Assembly: GCA_028293685.1 (NCBI GenBank)
Contig: JAQGOI010000308.1
Coordinates: forward strand, 1 to 9,754
Reading direction: 5' to 3'
DNA: 9,754 bases
Origin: Lysobacteraceae bacterium
Lineage (GTDB): Bacteria; Pseudomonadota; Gammaproteobacteria; Xanthomonadales; Xanthomonadaceae
Made by a program: the position numbers and the translations under genes. A model generated the notes under the pieces. It was not told the origin of the DNA. It did no database searches and saw only the letters and a list, made by a program, of their open reading frames with translations. This document shows, one piece after another, positions 8,545-9,754 of this stretch (position 1 is its first letter; each line of letters opens with the position of its first letter).

Positions 8545-9754
8545 TCACGCCGCTTCAGCTTTGGGTGGGGCGTCGAACTGGGCTTCCTCCGTCGACCCCT
8601 TCAGGGCCACCGTCGAAGATCCCTTTCCCTGAACGGTTTGGGTAACCGCATCGAAGTAGCCGGTGCCGACCTCGCGCTGGTGCTTGACGGCGGTAAACCC
8701 GCGGTCGGCCGCGGCGAACTCGGCCTGCTGCAATTCGACAAACGCACTCATCTGCCGGCGGGCGTAGCCATGCGCCAGGTTGAACATCGAGTAGTTGAGC
8801 GCGTGGAAACCAGCCAGCGTGATGAACTGGAACCGGTAGCCCATCGCCGCCAGCTCCTTCTGGAAGGTCGCGATGGTGGCGTCGTCCAGGTGCTGCTTCC
8901 AGTTGAAGGACGGCGAGCAGTTGTAGGCCAGCAGCTTGCCGGGGAACTTGGCATGGATCGCAGCGGCGAACCGGCGCGCGAACGACAGATCCGGCTTGCC
9001 GGTCTCGCACCACACCAGGTCGGCATAGGGCGCATAGGCCAGCCCGCGCGAGACGGCCTGGTCCAGTCCCTTGCGGGTCTTGTAGAAGCCCTCGACCGTG
9101 CGTTCGCCGGTGCAGAACGGGCGGTCGTTGTCGTCGATGTCGGCAGTGAGCAGATCGGCGGCCTCGGCATCGGTGCGCGCGACGATCAGGGTCGGCACGC
9201 CCATGACGTCCGCCGCCAGGCGCGCGGCGACGAGCTTTTCGACAGCCTCACGCGTGGGCACCAGCACCTTGCCGCCCATGTGCCCGCACTTCTTGACGCT
9301 GGCCAGCTGGTCTTCGAAATGCACGCCGGCGGCACCGGCCTCGATCATCGCCTTCATCAGTTCGAAGGCATTGAGCACGCCCCCGAACCCGGCTTCGGCG
9401 TCGGCCACGATCGGCTGCAGGAAATCGATGTCGCCGCCGATTTCGCCACTGGCGTTTTCGGCCTGCTGCACCTGGTCGGCGCGCAGCAGCGTGTTGTTGA
9501 TGCGCTTGACGACGAGCGGCACTGAGTTGGCGGGGTACAGCGACTGGTCCGGGTACATCTCACCGGCGACGTTGGCGTCGGCAGCCACCTGCCAGCCGGA
9601 GAGATAAATCGCCTTCAGGCCGGCCTTGACCTGCTGCATCGCCTGGTTGCCGGTCAGTGCGCCCAGCGCACTGACGAAGTCTTCGCTCTGCAGCGAACGC
9701 CACAGTTTTTCCGCGCCCAGCCGCGCGAGCGAATGTTCGATCGGTACCGTGCCG
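8545..9754 (-). CDS. aceA: Isocitrate lyase (5' end beyond window)
   Basis: Isocitrate lyase splits isocitrate to glyoxylate and succinate, the first step of the glyoxylate shunt used during growth on acetate or fatty acids. 402 residues are visible. The frame stays open to the right edge, and the first visible residues ([18 protein letters not shown]) align with E. coli AceA from about residue 37, so roughly 36 residues are missing. The internal ATG at 9639 is not the start. Conserved stretches include [23 protein letters not shown], the catalytic loop KKCGH (Cys156 of the visible part, equivalent to E. coli Cys195), and CSPSFNW. The C-terminus carries about ten extra residues (DAPPKAEAA) after the point where the E. 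coli enzyme ends at STEESQF. Promoter and start lie outside the window, so regulation cannot be read. Confidence 0.96.
   Translation of the reverse strand, partial: GTVPIEHSLARLGAEKLWRSLQSEDFVSALGALTGNQAMQQVKAGLKAIYLSGWQVAADANVAGEMYPDQSLYPANSVPLVVKRINNTLLRADQVQQAENASGEIGGDIDFLQPIVADAEAGFGGVLNAFELMKAMIEAGAAGVHFEDQLASVKKCGHMGGKVLVPTREAVEKLVAARLAADVMGVPTLIVARTDAEAADLLTADIDDNDRPFCTGERTVEGFYKTRKGLDQAVSRGLAYAPYADLVWCETGKPDLSFARRFAAAIHAKFPGKLLAYNCSPSFNWKQHLDDATIATFQKELAAMGYRFQFITLAGFHALNYSMFNLAHGYARRQMSAFVELQQAEFAAADRGFTAVKHQREVGTGYFDAVTQTVQGKGSSTVALKGSTEEAQFDAPPKAEAA

Noticed and set aside
8491..9525. 344-codon plus-strand open frame opposite aceA
   Set aside because: Isocitrate lyase on the minus strand is unambiguous over this region, and the plus-strand product resembles no family.

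Overview
This is a GC-rich, densely packed chromosomal window. Every gene I can support has recognisable relatives in Gammaproteobacteria. The strong preference for G or C at third codon positions, short spacers, AT-poor promoters with a GCTA-type -10 context, and the gene content point to the Xanthomonadaceae/Lysobacteraceae (Xanthomonas, Lysobacter, Luteimonas or similar). That placement is inference. I see no mobile element, CRISPR array, tRNA, rRNA or phage gene.

Layout, left to right. (1) speE (spermidine synthase, +) has a plausible promoter in the first 130 bases and is followed by two back-to-back hairpins. (2) A membrane-anchored TPR diguanylate cyclase (+) is followed by a PAP2-family phosphatase (+). 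Their junction overlaps, so they probably form a translationally coupled pair. (3) A P-II nitrogen regulator (-) converges on the phosphatase gene. (4) Divergent from it are ubiK (ubiquinone biosynthesis accessory factor, +) and comM (YifB-type Mg-chelatase-like helicase, +), six bases apart. (5) A CvrA/NhaP2-type K+/H+ antiporter (+) with RCK_C and CorC/HlyC-type cytoplasmic domains follows. (6) A small secreted protein of unknown function (-) converges on the antiporter. (7) The 5'-incomplete aceA (isocitrate lyase, -) runs off the right edge.

The functions are mostly housekeeping: polyamine synthesis, c-di-GMP signalling, nitrogen sensing, quinone biosynthesis, DNA branch migration during transformation, cation homeostasis and the glyoxylate shunt. 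The clearest functional units are the cyclase-PAP2 pair and the divergent P-II / ubiK-comM block. A block of that last kind is known to me from pseudomonads, but there amtB accompanies the P-II gene and here it does not. The least explained gene is the small secreted protein at 7994-8473. It has markedly lower GC than its neighbours, a C-terminal Cys pair, and its own -10 element inside a perfect inverted repeat.

I found no convincing new multi-gene system. The observations below are mostly local: gene order, hairpins and palindromes, start codons, and one uncharacterised exported protein.
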